This document shows positions 44,129-53,502 of a stretch of DNA of 64,000 nt, one piece after another. Each line of letters begins with the position of its first letter. The stretch's first letter is position 1. Made by a program: the position numbers and the translations under genes. Origin of the DNA: Flagellimonas algicola (GTDB taxonomy: Bacteria; Bacteroidota; Bacteroidia; Flavobacteriales; Flavobacteriaceae); contig NZ_VCNI01000002.1 of NCBI RefSeq assembly GCF_005937185.1, positions 434,001 through 498,000 of the forward strand, in the 5' to 3' direction. The notes beneath the pieces were generated by a model. It was not told where the DNA came from, did not search any database, and saw only the letters and a list, made by a program, of their open reading frames with translations.

Positions 44129-45916
44129 TTGCGATTCTTTGTATTTCTTATAGCGTGTCTTACCATTAGCATTTCTTCCTATGGCCAAGAAGACTTTTTG
44201 GCCAAGCAATATTTCAATGATGGGGACTACGACAAGGCCTTGGTGTTTTATGAAAAATTGGTGAAAAAAAATCCAAGGCGCACGGACTATTCCGAAGGTT
44301 TGGTGGCCTGCTATCAACAATTGGAACGCTACTCCGATGCAGAACAATTTTTACTGAAAAAAGTTGAGGACGTCTATGCCTTTCCCACATTCTTCATAGA
44401 ATTGGGGTATAACTATACCCTACAAAACCAAGCTGACAAGGCTGCGGAATATTATCAAAAGGCCATTCAGAAAATAGAGGAAAATCCCAATTTTGGATAT
44501 AGTGTGGGGTACCGTTTTCAAAAATATGCCCTGTTGGACGAAGCCATCCAGGCCTATCAAAAGGCCATGGTGCTTAAGCCCGAATTGAATTATGACTTTC
44601 AATTGGCCCGGATTTATGGGGAGCAAGGACAGGTGGAAAAGATGTACCAAAGCTATCTCAATCTCATCAAGGAAGGTCGTACTTCGCGCTCCAATATTTT
44701 GCGGAATATAGATGATTTTATTTCGGAAGATCCTTCCAACGAGAACAATGTGCTCCTTAGAAAGGTCCTCTTAAAAAATGCCCAGAAGAATCCAGATATC
44801 TTATGGAACGAATTGCTAAGCTGGCTTTTTATCCAGCAAAAACAGTACAGCAGTGCATTCAGTCAAGAAAAGGCCATTTATAAGCGGACAGATGAAATTT
44901 CTTTGGACCGATTGGAAAATCTGGGTCAGATTGCACTGGAAGACAAGGACTTTTCCAATGCCAGCAAGATTTTTGAATACATTGTGGACCATAGTGGCAA
45001 CCCAGTTTCCAAGCTCAATGCGCAATTGCACCTTATAGATATTGATTTGGAGACGCCTGACAAAAGCACTTTGAATGCGGTGGAAAAAAAGTTTGAAGCC
45101 TTGGTGCTGGAGTATGGAAACCAAAGCCAGACCTTGCAGCTTCAAATTGCTTACGCCAATTTCCTAACCTTCAAAAGGGAACAGCCAGGCCCGGCCATTG
45201 CTATGCTAAAAGAGAGTTTGGAACTTCCTTTGAGTAATAGGGGCATGGCCTATGTAAAAATGGCCCTGGGGGATATTTTGGTGTACAATCAACAATTTAA
45301 CCAAGCTCTAATTTACTTTACCCAAGTACAAAAGCGATTAAAAAATGATGTCTTGGGCCAAGATGCCCGCTTTAAGGTAGCACAGACCAGTTTTTATAAA
45401 GGGGATTTTGATTGGGCACTTACACAACTTAAGGTGCTCAGGGGTTCCACCTCGCAGCTCATTGCCAATGACGCCATGCAATTGAGCCTGTTGATATCGG
45501 ATAATTCCTTGGAAGATTCGACCCAAACAGCGCTGAAAAAGTTTGCCAGGGCAGATTTGTTGGCATATCAAAACAAGAATGTCGAGGCCATTGAAGCTTT
45601 GGAAGATATTTTACAGAACCACAAAGGTGAAAAAATCGAGGATGAGGCATTGCTAAAGCAAGGACAGCTTTTGGAGGGCCAAAAAAGATATAAGGATGCC
45701 GAGTTCAACTATCAGAAAATTGCAGAATTCTACGCCCACGATATTTTGGCGGACGATGCCCTTTTTGCCCTTGGAGAGTTATATAGAACTATTCTGAACG
45801 AACCTGAAAAGGCCAAGGCACAATACGAGAAAATTATTTATAACCATCAGGACAGTTATTACTTTCCCAAGGCCAGAAAGCAATTTAGGCGTTTACGGGG
45901 CGATGCCATTAATTGA
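44129..45916 (+). CDS. Secreted tetratricopeptide-repeat protein
   Basis: The 595-residue protein begins with a signal peptide (MRFFVFLIACLTISISSYGQ, translated from a TTG start) and then consists almost only of TPR-like helical pairs, about twelve (for example YFNDGDYDKALVFYEKLVKKN and YTLQNQADKAAEYYQKAIQK). The C-terminal repeats (DAEFNYQKIAEFYAHDILADD, EKAKAQYEKIIYNHQDSYY) resemble outer-membrane lipoprotein YfgL/BamD-like TPRs. It should act as a scaffold in the periplasm. It is followed by DUF4286 after 36 bases. Confidence 0.88.
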   Translation: MRFFVFLIACLTISISSYGQEDFLAKQYFNDGDYDKALVFYEKLVKKNPRRTDYSEGLVACYQQLERYSDAEQFLLKKVEDVYAFPTFFIELGYNYTLQNQADKAAEYYQKAIQKIEENPNFGYSVGYRFQKYALLDEAIQAYQKAMVLKPELNYDFQLARIYGEQGQVEKMYQSYLNLIKEGRTSRSNILRNIDDFISEDPSNENNVLLRKVLLKNAQKNPDILWNELLSWLFIQQKQYSSAFSQEKAIYKRTDEISLDRLENLGQIALEDKDFSNASKIFEYIVDHSGNPVSKLNAQLHLIDIDLETPDKSTLNAVEKKFEALVLEYGNQSQTLQLQIAYANFLTFKREQPGPAIAMLKESLELPLSNRGMAYVKMALGDILVYNQQFNQALIYFTQVQKRLKNDVLGQDARFKVAQTSFYKGDFDWALTQLKVLRGSTSQLIANDAMQLSLLISDNSLEDSTQTALKKFARADLLAYQNKNVEAIEALEDILQNHKGEKIEDEALLKQGQLLEGQKRYKDAEFNYQKIAEFYAHDILADDALFALGELYRTILNEPEKAKAQYEKIIYNHQDSYYFPKARKQFRRLRGDAIN

Positions 45917-45952
45917 TTCTTCGCTACTTTTGAGCCAATTAAAAGTTGGACT

Positions 45953-46270
45953 ATGCTGATTTACAATGTAACCATCAATATAGATGAAAGTGTGCATGAT
46001 GAATGGTTGACCTGGATGCGCGATAAACACGTTCCGGATATGTTGGGCACCGGAAAGTTTTCCCATGCCAAAATGGCCAAGGTATTGGTTGAAGAAGAAA
46101 TGGGTGGTGTCACTTACTCCGTTCAATACACTACAAAGGATAGAAAAACACTGGAGGCATATTATAAAGAAGATGCAGAACGCCTCAGGTCCGACGGGCA
46201 AAAGCTCTTTCCAAATAAGTTTGTTGCCTTTAGAACAGAGTTGGAAATCATCAGTCAACAAATTCCGTAA
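45953..46270 (+). CDS. DUF4286 family protein
   Basis: The 105-residue cytosolic protein matches DUF4286, a family of short ferredoxin-like-fold proteins common in Bacteroidota (MLIYNVTINIDESVHDEWLTWM, then HVPDMLGTG and VTYSVQYTTKDRKTLEAYYKED). Its chemistry is unknown. It is followed after 3 bases by the gamma-glutamylcyclotransferase-like gene and then rsmA. Confidence 0.85.
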   Translation: MLIYNVTINIDESVHDEWLTWMRDKHVPDMLGTGKFSHAKMAKVLVEEEMGGVTYSVQYTTKDRKTLEAYYKEDAERLRSDGQKLFPNKFVAFRTELEIISQQIP

Positions 46271-46273
46271 CCC

Positions 46274-46582
46274 TTGGAATACCTTTTCACCTACGGAACA
46301 CTGCAAGACTTACAGGTACAGCAGTATATTTTTGGTCGCATCCTAACAGGTAAATCCGATTTTTTATCTGGATTTAAGAAAATGGAAAATGCAATCTATA
46401 ACCGCTATCCCCTTGTGATACAAAGTGGAAATCCAAAGGACACCGTCCAAGGTATGGTATATGAGATAACTCCATTGGATTTGGCCAAATCGGATATCTA
46501 TGAAACCAGTGCATACATACGTGAAAAAGTAGTGTTGGAATCAGGGATTGAAGCCTGGTTGTATGTCAAAAATTCAAACTAA
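46274..46582 (+). CDS. Gamma-glutamylcyclotransferase-like (AIG2/GGCT fold) protein
   Basis: The 102-residue protein has the family opening YLFTYGTLQD, the YNRYPLVIQSG segment and VQGMVYEITPLDLAKSDIYE, which carries the acidic residue of the GGCT cavity. These enzymes turn gamma-glutamyl amines or peptides into 5-oxoproline. It starts with TTG three bases after DUF4286 and ends 18 bases before rsmA. The exact substrate is unknown. Confidence 0.85.
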   Translation: MEYLFTYGTLQDLQVQQYIFGRILTGKSDFLSGFKKMENAIYNRYPLVIQSGNPKDTVQGMVYEITPLDLAKSDIYETSAYIREKVVLESGIEAWLYVKNSN

Positions 46583-46600
46583 CTTGCTAAAAAACGTCCC

Positions 46601-47473
46601 ATGTCCAATAAAAACAAGAAGAAGTTTGGCAATGCCAAGCCCAAGCAGCGCAGGAATGGACACAATGAGGGTGCCGTAAAAGCCAAAAAACATCTTGGAC
46701 AGCATTTTCTAAAAGATGAAAGCATAGCAGAAAAAATTGCCCAAACCCTCTCCCTTGATTCATACTCCAATGTCTTGGAAATAGGTCCTGGAATGGGCGT
46801 ACTTACCAAGTATTTATTGCAACGCGATTTGGAATTGGTGGCCATGGATCTTGATGAGGAATCCATCGTTTATCTGAACCACAGCTTCCGGTTGGAGCAC
46901 CCTGAAGTGTTTCAAAAAAACAATCGGCTCAATATCTTGGAGGCCGACTTCCTCAAATTCGATCTGAAACAATTGTATGGGAACGAGCAATTTGCCATTA
47001 CGGGCAATTTTCCCTACAATATTTCCAGCCAAATCGTTTTTAAAATGTTGGAAATGCGCCAACAGATACCGGAGTTCTCCGGGATGTTCCAAAAAGAGGT
47101 TGCGCAACGTATTTGCGAAAAACCTGGTAGTAAAACCTATGGTATCCTTTCCGTATTGGTGCAGGCTTTTTATGAGGCGGAACATCTGTTTAGCGTTCCC
47201 CCTCAGGTGTTTGACCCCCCTCCCAAGGTACATTCTGGAGTACTCCGGTTAACGCGTAGAGAAAATCTAAATCTCCCCTGTGACGAGCATCTCTTTTTTA
47301 AAGTGGTCAAGACCGCATTCAACCAACGGCGAAAGACCATTCGCAACAGCCTTAAATCCTTTAACCTCTCCGATAATCTAAAAGAAGACACTATATTTGA
47401 CCAGCGCCCTGAGCAGCTTAGTGTAGCTGATTTTATTGGGTTAACACAGAAGATTGCCAATGACCCCGTTTAA
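46601..47473 (+). CDS. rsmA: 16S rRNA (adenine1518-N6/adenine1519-N6)-dimethyltransferase
   Basis: The 290-residue enzyme dimethylates two adenines in the 3' end hairpin of 16S rRNA. It shows [16 protein letters not shown], the S-adenosylmethionine loop [11 protein letters not shown], the catalytic NFPYNIS and the C-terminal [20 protein letters not shown]. The first 30 residues are basic and specific to this lineage. Its 3' end overlaps the mgtE start by 14 bases. Confidence 0.96.
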   Translation: MSNKNKKKFGNAKPKQRRNGHNEGAVKAKKHLGQHFLKDESIAEKIAQTLSLDSYSNVLEIGPGMGVLTKYLLQRDLELVAMDLDEESIVYLNHSFRLEHPEVFQKNNRLNILEADFLKFDLKQLYGNEQFAITGNFPYNISSQIVFKMLEMRQQIPEFSGMFQKEVAQRICEKPGSKTYGILSVLVQAFYEAEHLFSVPPQVFDPPPKVHSGVLRLTRRENLNLPCDEHLFFKVVKTAFNQRRKTIRNSLKSFNLSDNLKEDTIFDQRPEQLSVADFIGLTQKIANDPV

Positions 47474-48812
47474 ACTCACAGACGAGCTAATTGCTGAAAT
47501 TCAACAACTGATTGCGGACAAGAAAAATGCGGCACTCAGGCTGATGATGAAGGAATTCCACTATGCGGATATTGCCGAGATAGCGGAGGAACTCAAGGTG
47601 AAGGAGGCAACCTATCTGATCAAACTTCTGGATAGCGAAAAGACCTCGGATATTCTCGCGGAAATGGATGAGGATATTCGGGAAGCAGTCTTGAACAATC
47701 TTTCCATCAAGGAAATAGCTGGGGAGTTGGAAGAGCTGGACACCGATGATGCTGCAGACATTGTTGGCGAGCTTCCAAGGGAAATTATCCAAGACGTAAT
47801 CTCGGAAATCGAGGATAAAGAACATGCGGCGGATATTGTTGACCTGCTTCGTTATGATGAAGATTCAGCTGGTGGTCTTATGGCAAAGGAATTGGTAAAG
47901 GTCAAAGAAAATTGGAATGTGCTAACCTGTGTAAAGGAGATGAGGGCGCAGGCCGAAAATGTAACACGGGTGCACTCCATTTATGTAGTGGATGATGAGG
48001 AAAAACTCAAAGGTCGACTTTCACTTAAGGATCTTTTGACCACTTCAACCAAAACCCACATCAAAGATGTGTACATCCCAAAAGTGGATTATGTTACCGT
48101 AAATGAAAAATCCGAAGAGGTAGCCAAAATTATGTCCAAATACGACTTAGAGGCCATTCCCGTGGTGGATGAGATAGGAAGATTGGTTGGTCGCATTACC
48201 ATTGACGATATTGTAGACGTAATCAAGGAAGAGGCCGACAAAGATTACCAATTGGCCGCTGGTATATCTCAAGATGTAGAGGCAGATGACAGTATTTGGG
48301 AGCTTACCCGTGCACGCATACCTTGGTTGATTCTTGGGTTATTGGGTGGATTGGGAGCGGCCGGTATCATGGGAGGCTTTGAAGAGATGCTTGCCCAACA
48401 TGCCATTCTGTTCTATTTTACCCCGCTTATTGCGGCTATGGCCGGAAATGTTGGGGTGCAGTCCAGCGCAATTATCGTACAGGGTCTTGCCAATAACGAC
48501 CTCAAGGGGAGCATCAGCAACAGACTGGTCAAAGAAATGCTCTTGGCTCTTTTGAATGGATTAATTCTAGCCGCATTGCTTTTGATTTTTACGTGGATTT
48601 GGCAAGGTGATTTCACAACAGCTTTGGCCATCTCTGTATCATTGATAGCGGTGATCATGGTTGCCGGATTCATTGGTACTTTTACGCCCTTATTTTTAGA
48701 TCAGCGCGGAATTGACCCTGCCATTGCCACCGGTCCATTTATAACCACAAGCAACGATATCTTTGGCATCCTAATCTATTTTTGGATTGCCAAACTAATC
48801 CTTGGAATCTAA
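47460..48812 (+). CDS. mgtE: Magnesium transporter MgtE
   Basis: The 450-residue protein forms a Mg2+-gated Mg2+ channel. It has the N-terminal MgtE_N superhelix (about 1-125; [17 protein letters not shown]), a CBS-domain pair (about 130-255) and five membrane spans (about 285-450) with the family motif [20 protein letters not shown] in the pore. The ATG at 47460 matches the family N-terminus; a TTG two codons upstream is also possible. It overlaps rsmA, a conserved pairing in flavobacteria. Confidence 0.95.
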   Translation: MTPFKLTDELIAEIQQLIADKKNAALRLMMKEFHYADIAEIAEELKVKEATYLIKLLDSEKTSDILAEMDEDIREAVLNNLSIKEIAGELEELDTDDAADIVGELPREIIQDVISEIEDKEHAADIVDLLRYDEDSAGGLMAKELVKVKENWNVLTCVKEMRAQAENVTRVHSIYVVDDEEKLKGRLSLKDLLTTSTKTHIKDVYIPKVDYVTVNEKSEEVAKIMSKYDLEAIPVVDEIGRLVGRITIDDIVDVIKEEADKDYQLAAGISQDVEADDSIWELTRARIPWLILGLLGGLGAAGIMGGFEEMLAQHAILFYFTPLIAAMAGNVGVQSSAIIVQGLANNDLKGSISNRLVKEMLLALLNGLILAALLLIFTWIWQGDFTTALAISVSLIAVIMVAGFIGTFTPLFLDQRGIDPAIATGPFITTSNDIFGILIYFWIAKLILGI

Positions 48813-48822
48813 GTCAATAGCT

Positions 48823-49188
48823 ATGAAACCCATTAATCTTAGAGAGAAACATGCAGAGTTTACCAAGCAATGGCATCCCCATCAAATTGCAGTGGTGGAC
48901 GACATGCAGGTGCTCTTGGCCAAGTTGCAGGGTGAGTTTGTTTGGCATGCCCATGAACATGAAGATGAATTGTTCCAAGTGATCAAGGGTACTATGTATA
49001 TGCAGTTTAGGGATCGAACTGAAATTGTTCAGGAAGGGGAGATTATTGTGGTTCCCAAGGGAGTGGAACACAATCCTAAAACCAGGGACGGTGAAGAAGT
49101 CCAAGTGCTTCTTTTTGAAAAATTGAGTACGGCACATACGGGCAGTGTGCAACATGAAAAAACCCAAACTGTTTATCCAAAAATTTAG
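48823..49188 (+). CDS. Small cupin domain protein
   Basis: The 121-residue protein is a single cupin barrel: the first motif is VWHAHEHEDELFQVIKGTM (metal-binding His residues and Glu) and the second is VPKGVEHNP. Small cupins of this kind bind a metal and act as isomerases, dioxygenases or sugar-binding proteins; no reaction can be named. The ATG at 48823 gives the usual start; a TTG at 48802 would overlap mgtE. It lies 17 bases before the dehydrogenase gene. Confidence 0.88.
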   Translation: MKPINLREKHAEFTKQWHPHQIAVVDDMQVLLAKLQGEFVWHAHEHEDELFQVIKGTMYMQFRDRTEIVQEGEIIVVPKGVEHNPKTRDGEEVQVLLFEKLSTAHTGSVQHEKTQTVYPKI

Positions 49189-49205
49189 GCAACCAAAATC
49201 TACCG

Positions 49206-50138
49206 ATGAAAGTTCTTCACCTTGATACCAACCATCCCCTGTTATTGGAACAATTTTCCGAATTGGGTTTTGAAAATGATGAGGATTACCAATCCACCAA
49301 GGAACAAGTTGAAAAGAAAATCCACTTATACCATGGTATTGTTATCCGTAGCAGATTCACCATAGACCAACAATTTTTGGACAAGGCCACCAACCTAAAG
49401 TTTATTGGTCGTGTTGGGGCCGGCCTGGAAAATATTGATACGGGTTACGCCAGACAAAAGGGTGTTTTTCTAGCCTCTGCGCCAGAGGGTAACCGAAATG
49501 CCGTTGGCGAGCATGCGCTAGGCATGCTATTGTCCTTAATGAACAAGATGAACAAGGCCAATAGGCAAGTGAAGAAGGGCAAATGGGAACGTGAAGGCAA
49601 CCGAGGTGTGGAATTGGAAGGCAAAACAGTAGGAATCATAGGATACGGAAATATGGGAAAGGCCTTTGCCAAAAAGCTTAAGGGTTTCGATGTAGAGGTT
49701 ATTTGCTACGACATAATTGGGGGCGTAGGAGATGAAAATGCGAGGCAAGTTGGCATTATGGAGTTGCAGCAAAAATCAGATGTGATAAGCCTGCACGTTC
49801 CCCAGACCGAGCTTACCGTGGGCATGGTAAATTCCGAATTTATTGAAAGTATTCACAATCCATTTTGGTTGATCAATACGGCCCGGGGGAAATGCGTGGT
49901 GACCAAGGATTTGGTAGAGGGCTTGAAATCTGGAAAAGTATTGGGTGCCGGATTGGATGTTTTGGAGTATGAAAAAAAATCCTTCGAGTACATGTTTGCG
50001 CAAAAGCCCAAGGCCCTGAAATATCTCCGCAAAGCCAAAAATGTACTCTTGACTCCGCATGTTGCCGGTTGGACCGTGGAAAGTAAAATAAAATTGGCAC
50101 AGACTATCGTAGACAAAATCCAAGAGAGATTTTGCTAA
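49206..50138 (+). CDS. D-2-hydroxyacid dehydrogenase (NAD-binding)
   Basis: The 310-residue protein belongs to the D-isomer-specific 2-hydroxyacid dehydrogenases (phosphoglycerate, glycerate and related dehydrogenases). It has the Rossmann loop VGIIGYGNMGKAF, the catalytic Arg in INTARGKCVV, the acidic residue in GLDVLEYE and the catalytic His in TPHVAGWT. The substrate cannot be set from sequence; it lacks the C-terminal ACT domain of long-form SerA. It ends 9 bases before the LuxR-type gene. Confidence 0.9.
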   Translation: MKVLHLDTNHPLLLEQFSELGFENDEDYQSTKEQVEKKIHLYHGIVIRSRFTIDQQFLDKATNLKFIGRVGAGLENIDTGYARQKGVFLASAPEGNRNAVGEHALGMLLSLMNKMNKANRQVKKGKWEREGNRGVELEGKTVGIIGYGNMGKAFAKKLKGFDVEVICYDIIGGVGDENARQVGIMELQQKSDVISLHVPQTELTVGMVNSEFIESIHNPFWLINTARGKCVVTKDLVEGLKSGKVLGAGLDVLEYEKKSFEYMFAQKPKALKYLRKAKNVLLTPHVAGWTVESKIKLAQTIVDKIQERFC

Positions 50139-50147
50139 ATTTAATAG

Positions 50148-50564
50148 GTGAAGAAGACCGTTTTTGTTTTTTCCGCCTTGATCATTGCCTTACTTATCCT
50201 TTTTCAGTTGAGCAAGTACTCTTACATCTCAGGAGACCTCTCCATAGAAGTTGGAATCGCCGTTGTGGCCGTGGTTTTTTTCATTATCGGAATTTACATT
50301 AATAAAAGGACCTTGAACCGTGAAAGGCAGGTTTCCAACCCCATTGATCCCGAGAAGATAGAAAAATTGGGGATAAGCAAAAGGGAGTACGAAGTATTAC
50401 TTTGTATTTCCAAAGGGCTGTCCAATAAGGAAATTGCCGAGCAACTTTTTGTTTCCGAAAGTACCATCAAAACGCATGTCTCCAACCTCTTGGTAAAGCT
50501 CAATGCCAAGCGGAGGACACAGGCCATTCAAAATGCCAAAAATCTAAAGATTTTAGCCGTCTAG
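50148..50564 (+). CDS. Membrane-anchored LuxR/GerE-type transcription regulator
   Basis: The 138-residue protein has two membrane spans (about 4-21 and 32-51) and then a LuxR-type helix-turn-helix (about 72-130; SKREYEVLLCISKGLSNKEIAEQLF and STIKTHVSNLLVKLNAKRR). There is no receiver or ligand-binding domain, so the DNA-binding part is held at the inner membrane. The start is GTG. It lies directly upstream of a DUF4199 membrane protein and may regulate this small set; target and signal are unknown. Confidence 0.85.
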   Translation: MKKTVFVFSALIIALLILFQLSKYSYISGDLSIEVGIAVVAVVFFIIGIYINKRTLNRERQVSNPIDPEKIEKLGISKREYEVLLCISKGLSNKEIAEQLFVSESTIKTHVSNLLVKLNAKRRTQAIQNAKNLKILAV

Positions 50565-50662
50565 TTGAATTTTTACCCAATTATTAGCTTTTTGGTACTT
50601 TAGTATGAGCGCCTTGTACACCGTCATACTTACTTTTAGCTCAACCAATTAAAACAACAACC

Positions 50663-51169
50663 ATGAAAAAAACAGTAATCCGATATGGACTTTATGGTGC
50701 CTTGACCATTTGCTTGCTATTCCTATTCAGTTGGTATGTATTGGGCGACCTATCATTTTCTACCCAAGAAGTTATTGGATATGCTTCCATGGTCATTTCC
50801 TTGGCCTTCGTCTATTTTGGAATCAAACACTTTAGAGATAAGGAGAACCATGGAAAAGTGAATTTTAAAAAAGCTTTGACTTTAGGGGTTCTTATCAGCT
50901 TGATCACTGCCGTTACCTTTGGGTTATTGGACGTTTTGTTCACGGAAGTTTTAAACCCTGAATTTATGGAAGAATACTACGAAGCCACGGTCAAAAGTAT
51001 GAGGGATTCGTTACCCCCTGATGAATTTGAAGTACAACTTGCAGAAATTGAATCTCAAAAGGAAATGTTTTCAAATCCTATATTTTCTTTTGCGCTCATG
51101 GGAATGACCGTTTTTGTCATAGGGTTTATCATATCGTTGATCTCTGCCCTAATATTACAGCGAAAATAG
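50663..51169 (+). CDS. DUF4199 family membrane protein
   Basis: The 168-residue protein has four membrane spans (about 7-27, 36-53, 70-90 and 140-165) and a polar helix between the third and fourth, and fits the DUF4199 pattern (ITAVTFGLLDVLFTEVLNPEF). No activity is known for the family. It is preceded by about 98 bases with only a weak TAnnTTnG-like element near 50600. Confidence 0.78.
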   Translation: MKKTVIRYGLYGALTICLLFLFSWYVLGDLSFSTQEVIGYASMVISLAFVYFGIKHFRDKENHGKVNFKKALTLGVLISLITAVTFGLLDVLFTEVLNPEFMEEYYEATVKSMRDSLPPDEFEVQLAEIESQKEMFSNPIFSFALMGMTVFVIGFIISLISALILQRK

Positions 51170-51229
51170 GTTTGCATCCAATATTGGGTGACCTTAAGCC
51201 TTGTCCATTGTTAACCACTAATTGAAATT

Positions 51230-51685
51230 ATGACCATAGATGCAAAAACCCCGGATGAGTACATCAGTAAACTCCCGGAAGAACGAAAAGCGGCAGTGTC
51301 CAAATTAAGGGAAACTGTAAGGAACAACCTCCCCAAAGGATTTGAGGAATGCATCAGCTATAAAATGATTGGATATGTGGTTCCGCATTCACTATATCCG
51401 GGTGGGTACCATTGTGACCCAAAATTGCCTTTGCCCTTTATCAATATTGCCGCGCAAAAACACTTTGTTGCGCTCTATCATTCTGGGATTTATGCCGATA
51501 AAGCATTGTTGGATTGGTTTGTGGAGGAATATCCAAAATATGTGAAGACTAAATTGGATATGGGCAAGAGCTGTATCCGATTCAAAAAAATGGATGCTAT
51601 TCCATACGATTTGATTAAGGAATTGTGTCAAAAAATGAGTCCTGAAGCTTGGATTCAGTTGTATGAAAAAAACGTAAAAAGATAA
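51230..51685 (+). CDS. DUF1801 family protein
   Basis: The 151-residue cytosolic protein has the DUF1801 (YdhG-like) fold: TPDEYISKLPEERKAAVSKLRE, then FEECISYKMIGYVVP and the C-terminal KLDMGKSCIRFKKMDAIP. Family function is unknown. It is followed after one base by the VOC gene, so the pair is co-translated. Confidence 0.85.
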   Translation: MTIDAKTPDEYISKLPEERKAAVSKLRETVRNNLPKGFEECISYKMIGYVVPHSLYPGGYHCDPKLPLPFINIAAQKHFVALYHSGIYADKALLDWFVEEYPKYVKTKLDMGKSCIRFKKMDAIPYDLIKELCQKMSPEAWIQLYEKNVKR

Positions 51686-51686
51686 C

Positions 51687-52073
51687 ATGAAAAACCGAGT
51701 CACAGGAATTGGGGGCTTTTTCTTTAAGACCAAGGATCCCAATCATATAAAAGAATGGTACAAAAATCATTTGGGATTGAATACAGACCAGTACGGATGC
51801 ACTTTTTGGTGGAAGGATAAGGAAGGAAATGACTGCTCCACTCAATGGAGCCCGTTTAAAGAAGATACTGCCTATTTTAAACCCAGTGAAAAGCAGTTTA
51901 TGATGAATTTTAGGGTCGAGAATCTATTGGAATTGTTAGCGGCTTTAAAAGACGAAGGAGTAACCATTGTGGGTGAAGTGGAGGAGTATGATTATGGTAA
52001 ATTTGGTTGGATTTTGGATCCGGAGGGCAACAAATTGGAACTCTGGGAGCCTGTTGATAAAGCTTTTCTATAG
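51687..52073 (+). CDS. VOC family protein (glyoxalase/bleomycin resistance fold)
   Basis: The 128-residue protein has the paired beta-alpha-beta-beta-beta units of the vicinal oxygen chelate fold (GGFFFKTKDPNHIKEWYKNHL at the start and YGKFGWILDPEGNKLELWEP at the end). The Glu in LELW is a probable metal ligand. Substrate unknown. It is part of a two-gene unit with DUF1801. Confidence 0.86.
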   Translation: MKNRVTGIGGFFFKTKDPNHIKEWYKNHLGLNTDQYGCTFWWKDKEGNDCSTQWSPFKEDTAYFKPSEKQFMMNFRVENLLELLAALKDEGVTIVGEVEEYDYGKFGWILDPEGNKLELWEPVDKAFL

Positions 52074-52126
52074 ATATTGATTTATTTGTTACATTTAAAA
52101 CACAATTAACCAACACATTAAAAACA

Positions 52127-52564
52127 ATGTCTGAAGAAAACAAAGATTTGGGAGATAAAGCTGAAGAAGCTTTTGACAACGCAAAGGAGGCAGCCAAAGA
52201 AGCTGCAGAGGATGTAAAGGAAGCTGCACAAGATTTCAAGGAAGATGTAAAGGAGGCCTTTGACGCGAGCAATCCGGAAAGTGGTAAGACCGTGGCAATT
52301 CTTGCCCACATTACCTTTCTAGGATGGATCATAGCCATTATCATGAACAGCAGTAATAAAACAGAATTGGGTTCATTTTATATTAGACAGACTTTGGGGA
52401 TATTCCTAATTGGAATTTTATCCGTTATTCCCCTACTCGGTATATTAATCGGACTGTTCTGTTTCGTGCTTTGGATTGTTAGTTTGATAAATGCCATTAA
52501 TGGGTCTCAAAAGCCCGTGTTTCTTGTTGGAGATTTGTTCCAGGATTGGTTCAAAGGGTTATAA
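52127..52564 (+). CDS. DUF4870-like membrane protein with a charged amphipathic N-terminus
   Basis: The first 45 residues of this 145-residue protein are an Ala/Glu/Lys/Asp-rich amphipathic helix with an 11-residue-type repeat (DNAKEAAKEAAEDVKEAAQD), like YtxH or LEA proteins. The rest holds three membrane spans (about 58-72, 88-104, 108-125) of the DUF4870/Tic20-like type (FYIRQTLGIFLIG, then WIVSLINAINGSQKPV). It is a single-gene unit with a strong terminator. A stress-related envelope role is a guess. Confidence 0.78.
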   Translation: MSEENKDLGDKAEEAFDNAKEAAKEAAEDVKEAAQDFKEDVKEAFDASNPESGKTVAILAHITFLGWIIAIIMNSSNKTELGSFYIRQTLGIFLIGILSVIPLLGILIGLFCFVLWIVSLINAINGSQKPVFLVGDLFQDWFKGL

Positions 52565-52574
52565 AAAAGTTACC

Positions 52575-52610
52575 AAAAAGCTAGGAAATTGTTTCTTAGC
52601 TTTTTTATTT
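52575..52610 (+). terminator. Rho-independent terminator after the DUF4870-like gene
   Basis: AGCTAGGAAA and TTTCTTAGCT pair (one G-U) around a TTG loop and are followed by six T. A preceding A run may let it act in both directions. Confidence 0.85.
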
Positions 52611-52625
52611 AAAGGTTTTATCGTA

Positions 52626-52637
52626 ATATTGCAATAT
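52626..52637. promoter_or_regulatory. Candidate ArsR operator
   Basis: ATATTGCAATAT is a perfect 12-base palindrome 29 bases upstream of the arsR-like start codon. ArsR/SmtB-type repressors bind such AT-rich inverted repeats over their own promoters. Confidence 0.6.
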
Positions 52638-52666
52638 AAAACTAACAATGTTATTCCGTTTAACAT

Positions 52667-52996
52667 ATGGGAGTCTCGAAAACACACATATTTTCAATTT
52701 CACAGAACGAACTGGCACAGGCTGCCAAAGTGTTCGCACATCCCGCTCGAATTGCCATTTTGGAATACATAAGTCGACAAGAAAATTGCATCTGCAATGA
52801 TTTAGTGGATGTGATTGGGCTTGCGCAGCCCACTATCTCGCAACACCTCAACGAAATCAAGAAAATTGGACTCCTCAAAGGAACTTTTGAGGGTAAAAAT
52901 CTTTGTTATTGCATTAATCAGGAACGCTGGGAGGAACTACAACAGTCCTTTAATGCGTTCTTTTCAAATATTAACCAAAACTGTTGTCAGATATGA
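52667..52996 (+). CDS. ArsR-family metalloregulatory repressor
   Basis: The 109-residue winged-helix protein has the ArsR signature helix (DLVDVIGLAQPTISQHLNEI). Cysteines Cys41 and Cys43 (ENCICND) lie at the position of the arsenic-binding site of plasmid ArsR, and a Cys106/Cys107 pair ends the protein. Binding As(III) or Sb(III) would release it from DNA. It heads a four-gene run (DUF6428, GNAT, arsC-like) and has a palindrome at its promoter, so self-repression is expected. Its stop overlaps the next start as ATGA. Confidence 0.9.
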   Translation: MGVSKTHIFSISQNELAQAAKVFAHPARIAILEYISRQENCICNDLVDVIGLAQPTISQHLNEIKKIGLLKGTFEGKNLCYCINQERWEELQQSFNAFFSNINQNCCQI

Positions 52997-53490
52997 ATAC
53001 ATCAGAATTTATTTCATTATTAAAACAACATCAAGACAAAAGCTTGTTGTTCGAGTATACCCCAGGAAAATTGGTGGGAGCCAACTACCATATTACCGAG
53101 GTAAAAAACATAACCATAGACGCAGTGGACTGTGGCGCCGGAACCGATTTCTGGAAAGAGACCATTGTCCAACTTTGGGAAAGCCCAAAGGAAAAAGACA
53201 AAAGAGACTTTATGTCTGTTTACAAGGCCTTGTCCATTCTTAACAAGGTAGACCGCATCAAACCTATGGTTCAAGATGCTGAAATCAAAATTGAATATAG
53301 CAACGAATCTTTTCACACGGCTCAGCTTTTTGTGGAGGATTATGCGCTGGACCAAAAGACATTGACTTTGAAACTATCCGTTGAAAAAACGGATTGTAAA
53401 GCCAAAGAAACCTGCGGGGTTGAGGTAAAAGGAGAAAATGCCGTGCTGGAAGCTTCTGCAGGGTGTGCTCCTGAAAGCGGTTGCTGTTAA
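52993..53490 (+). CDS. DUF6428 family protein with Cys-rich tail
   Basis: The 165-residue protein matches a family found beside arsR in Bacteroidota (GKLVGANYHITEVKNITIDAVD and ETIVQLWESP). The C-terminal part holds six cysteines in pairs or nearby (DCKAKETCGVE and GCAPESGCC), which suggests binding of As(III) or another soft metal. The ATG at 52993 overlaps the arsR stop; a TTG at 52984 is less likely. The function has not been described to my knowledge; cytosolic arsenic binding is inferred from place and cysteines. Confidence 0.78.
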   Translation: MNTSEFISLLKQHQDKSLLFEYTPGKLVGANYHITEVKNITIDAVDCGAGTDFWKETIVQLWESPKEKDKRDFMSVYKALSILNKVDRIKPMVQDAEIKIEYSNESFHTAQLFVEDYALDQKTLTLKLSVEKTDCKAKETCGVEVKGENAVLEASAGCAPESGCC

Positions 53491-53502
53491 CCGACCTAAC
53501 CC

